Positions 61,325-64,000 of a stretch of DNA of 64,000 nt are shown piece after piece. Both the position numbers and the translations under genes were made by a program. The DNA lies in contig SKYA01000006.1 in assembly GCA_007128135.1 (NCBI GenBank), forward strand, positions 19,000-82,999, in the 5' to 3' direction. Every line of letters starts with the position of its first letter. Within the stretch, counting starts at the first letter, position 1. The notes under the pieces were generated by a model that ran no database searches, was not told the DNA's origin, and saw nothing but the letters and a program-made list of their open reading frames with translations. This DNA comes from Paracoccaceae bacterium (GTDB lineage: Bacteria; Pseudomonadota; Alphaproteobacteria; Rhodobacterales; Rhodobacteraceae).

Positions 61325-62095
61325 TTACCACAGGCCCGACAGCGCCCGCCACAACAGCCCGCCGCGGCGGGCGAATTCCGAGCCCTGCAACCCGCCGTCG
61401 CGCACTCGCGCAGGGCTGCGTCCCGCGCGCCGCAGGATCGTGCCGGCCCGCCACCCGGTCAGCAGGGCGGGTGCTGCGGCTTTCGGCACCTGCCCCCGCC
61501 CGGCACGGGCGCGCGCCAGCCGCGCCAGGCCCGCATCGGCAAGTGCCCGGATCGCGGCATCGCCATCATCGACAAGCGGCACCCGTCCCGCAGCCTGCAT
61601 CGCGGGCACGGCGAGCAGCCAGTTGGCCAGCCCCGCCGCATGAGCCATGTCGCGCACCACGGGCGTGCTTTGCTCAGGCGCGCCCAGCAACCGGGCGGCC
61701 AGCCACATCAGGTTTCCTGTCGTCGCATCCAGATGCGCCATCAGCGCGGCCTCATCGGCAAAGGGCACGCGGGCAATATCCCAGTAGCGCGCGGCGATCA
61801 TCGCCTGACCCAGCGCGACCGGCAGCCCTTCGCCCTGCCAGAGCAGCGCCAGGGGTCGTGCCACCTCATGGGCGTGCGGGGCTGCGCCGCGCGCGATCCC
61901 GTCCATCACATCGGCCCAGAACTGCAGCCGCATCTCGGCGATCAGCGGCTCCTGCGTGACATAGGGGGCACGGGCGATCTCGAGATTAAAGGCATAGAGC
62001 GGCCAGAGCCTGACGCGCGCACCCTCGGGTGCGGCCAGTGTCGCGGCGAAGCGGTCCGGGTCACCCAGGCGCACGATCTCGGCCAGATCGCTCAC
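61325..62095 (-). CDS. Squalene/phytoene synthase-family protein (NDUFAF6-like)
   Basis: GTG start VSDLAEIVRLGDPDRFAATLAAPEGARVRLWPLYAFNLEIARAPYVTQEPLIAEMRLQFWADVMDGIARG: NDUFAF6-type pattern; 4-bp GTGA overlap with the upstream methyltransferase. Confidence 0.88.
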   Translation of the reverse strand: MSDLAEIVRLGDPDRFAATLAAPEGARVRLWPLYAFNLEIARAPYVTQEPLIAEMRLQFWADVMDGIARGAAPHAHEVARPLALLWQGEGLPVALGQAMIAARYWDIARVPFADEAALMAHLDATTGNLMWLAARLLGAPEQSTPVVRDMAHAAGLANWLLAVPAMQAAGRVPLVDDGDAAIRALADAGLARLARARAGRGQVPKAAAPALLTGWRAGTILRRAGRSPARVRDGGLQGSEFARRGGLLWRALSGLW

Positions 62096-62817
62096 GCAGG
62101 CGCCACCACCATCAGCGCATAGGCGATTTCCGAGGGGGCCGCCTTCCAGCGCGCGATCTCGCGCTCGGCCTCGTCCAGCGCCGCTGCCAGTGCGCCGGTG
62201 GAACCGGGGCGCAGTTTCTCGATCCGCCGTGCCATCGGGATGTAATAGGCTTCCCACGCGTCACCGATCTGCATCTGTTCTCCCAGCACCCTGTAGCCAG
62301 CCTCTGCCACCCGCGCGCGAATACCGGCAACATCGGTGATCTGCGGATACTCCGCCCAGAAGGCGCGCGCAGCGGCAGAGGGGCGCGGCAACAGGCAGGG
62401 TTCGGAAAACGCGACCGCGCCCCCGGGCGCAAGGGCCTTGCGCCACAGCCGCAGACCTTCGGTCACGCCCAGGAAATACAGCGCGCCCGCGCACCAGATC
62501 AGGTCATAGGGGCCATGCAGATCGGCCATGTCACCTTGACGGACCCACACGCGCGACCCGAATGGCGCCACGCGCCTGCGTGCCGCCTCAACGAAATGGG
62601 CCACCTTGTCCACGGCCTCGATCTGCGCGCGCGGACGTTCCTTGGCCAGCACCACCGTATCGGCCCCCGACCCGCAGCCCGCGTCGGCGATGCGGGCCTG
62701 CTCCGGCGTGGCGGCAACCGAAAGCGCCCAGCCCAGATCCGCCGGTGCCCCCGGCCCTTCACGCGCCAGATCGGTATACAGCGTCAGAAACGCCTCGTCG
62801 GGGGTCAGTTCGGACAC
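62092..62817 (-). CDS. Class I SAM-dependent methyltransferase
   Basis: ARIADAGCGSGADTVVLAKERPRAQIEAVDKVAHFVEAARRRVAPFGSRVWVRQGDMADLHGPYDLIWCAGALYFLGVTEGLRLWRKALAPGGAVAFSEP. Confidence 0.92.
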   Translation of the reverse strand: MSELTPDEAFLTLYTDLAREGPGAPADLGWALSVAATPEQARIADAGCGSGADTVVLAKERPRAQIEAVDKVAHFVEAARRRVAPFGSRVWVRQGDMADLHGPYDLIWCAGALYFLGVTEGLRLWRKALAPGGAVAFSEPCLLPRPSAAARAFWAEYPQITDVAGIRARVAEAGYRVLGEQMQIGDAWEAYYIPMARRIEKLRPGSTGALAAALDEAEREIARWKAAPSEIAYALMVVAPA

Positions 62818-64000
62818 GGGCGCACTCCATCGCGCAGGAACTTCCAGATCACGGCATCGAGCAACGCCTCGAAACTCGCATCCACGATATTGGGCGAGAC
62901 ACCGACGGTTGACCAGCGCCGCCCCTGCCCGTCCTCGCTGTCGATGATGACCCGCGTGACGGCCTCGGTGCCGCCCTGCGTGATGCGCACCTTGAAATCA
63001 ACGAGCTTCATGTCGTCAATGGCTGACTGATAGGGCCCGAGATCCTTCGCCAGCGCCTTGGAGAGCGCGTTGACCGGACCCCGATCCTGCCCCTCGGAAT
63101 CCATCGATTCCGAGACAGACAACTTTTTCTCATCCCCGATCTTGACCACGACCACCGCCTCTGAGAGCGTGATCATCTGGTTATACTTGTTCTTGCGCCG
63201 CTCGACCGTCACGCGGTAGCGCTTGACCTCGAAGAACTGCGGCACCTGCCCCAGTGCGCTCCGCGCGAGCAACTCGAAACTCGCCTGTGCGCTGTCATAG
63301 GCATAGCCCTGATCCTCGCGCGCCTTGACCTCTTCCAGGATCGCGCCCAGCCGTGCATCGCCCTTCTCCACAGCAATGCCCATCTCTTCAAGCCGCATGC
63401 GCAGGTTCGACTGCCCGGCCTGGTTCGACATCGGCACCACACGCGCATTGCCCACAAGTGCCGGCTCGACATGTTCATAGGTCGCCGGGTCCTTGAGGAT
63501 GGCACTGGCATGCAGCCCGGCCTTGTGCGCAAAGGCCGAGGCCCCGACATAAGGCAGCGTGCGCAGGGGCACGCGGTTGAGGATGTCATCAAGCCTGCGC
63601 GAGATACGCAGCAGGCCCTTCAGCGCCTCGCGGCTTACCCCTGTCGCGAATCGTTCGGCATAGGCGGGCTTGAGCACCAGCGTCGGAATCAGCGTGGTCA
63701 GCGAGGCATTGCCGCAGCGCTCGCCCAGCCCGTTCAGTGTGCCCTGAATCTGGCGAGCGCCGGCTTCAACGGCGGCCAGCGACCCGGCGACGGCCTGCCC
63801 TGTATCATCATGGCAATGGATGCCCAGATGCGCGCCGGAAATGCCACTTGCGATCACGGATTCCGTGATGGCGCGGATTTCACTCGGCAATGTCCCGCCA
63901 TTCGTATCGCAGAGCACGACCCAGCGCGCGCCTGCGTCATGGGCGGCGTGGAGCGCTTGCAAGGCGTAATCGGGGTTCGCCTTGTAGCCGTCGAAGAAGT
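62805..64000 (-). CDS. cimA: Citramalate synthase (DRE-TIM family), partial at right edge
   Basis: VVLCDTNGGTLPSEIRAITESVIASGISGAHLGIHCHDDTGQAVAGSLAAVEAGARQIQGTLNGLGERCGNASLTTLIPTL... KYNQMITLSEAVVVVKIGDEKKLSVSESMDSEGQDRGPVNALSKALAKDLGPYQSAIDDMKLVDFKVRI: CimA. Confidence 0.93.
   Translation of the reverse strand, partial: FFDGYKANPDYALQALHAAHDAGARWVVLCDTNGGTLPSEIRAITESVIASGISGAHLGIHCHDDTGQAVAGSLAAVEAGARQIQGTLNGLGERCGNASLTTLIPTLVLKPAYAERFATGVSREALKGLLRISRRLDDILNRVPLRTLPYVGASAFAHKAGLHASAILKDPATYEHVEPALVGNARVVPMSNQAGQSNLRMRLEEMGIAVEKGDARLGAILEEVKAREDQGYAYDSAQASFELLARSALGQVPQFFEVKRYRVTVERRKNKYNQMITLSEAVVVVKIGDEKKLSVSESMDSEGQDRGPVNALSKALAKDLGPYQSAIDDMKLVDFKVRITQGGTEAVTRVIIDSEDGQGRRWSTVGVSPNIVDASFEALLDAVIWKFLRDGVRPCPN

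Overview
This 64-kb, GC-rich, gene-dense window reads as a chromosomal segment of a Rhodobacterales/Rhodobacteraceae-type alphaproteobacterium. That assignment is inferred from gene content and synteny; no taxonomic search was run. The content is mostly housekeeping: a Mic60/mitofilin-like protein with hemD, tsaD-gpsA, an oligopeptide-type ABC transporter, ruvX-ccmI, the sarcosine oxidase operon soxB-(small ORF)-soxD-soxA-soxG, sodB, an RpoH-family sigma factor, valS, a LacI regulator, tRNA-Arg(CCT), ppk2, truA, alaS, recA, psuK-psuG, bdhA, a YejA-like binding protein, serS, ppx/gppA, ccmABCDG, and yajC-secD-secF flanked by homologues of the mitochondrial complex I assembly factors NDUFAF3 and NDUFAF6, then cimA (partial at the right edge). 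I saw no CRISPR array, transposase, integrase, prophage or obvious defence island, and no multigene system that is clearly new. The best leads are regulatory or structural: a candidate small RNA with its own promoter and intrinsic terminator (about 46120-46193, minus), a perfect FNR-type box upstream of ppk2 (33178-33191), a dispersed hairpin repeat family mostly at gene 3' ends, a long intercistronic hairpin in the ABC operon, a duplicated perfect hairpin before gpsA, a LexA box at recA, two LacI-type operators between a lacI gene and tRNA-Arg, AT-rich codon islands in soxA and valS, and a half-length aldehyde-dehydrogenase-like protein.
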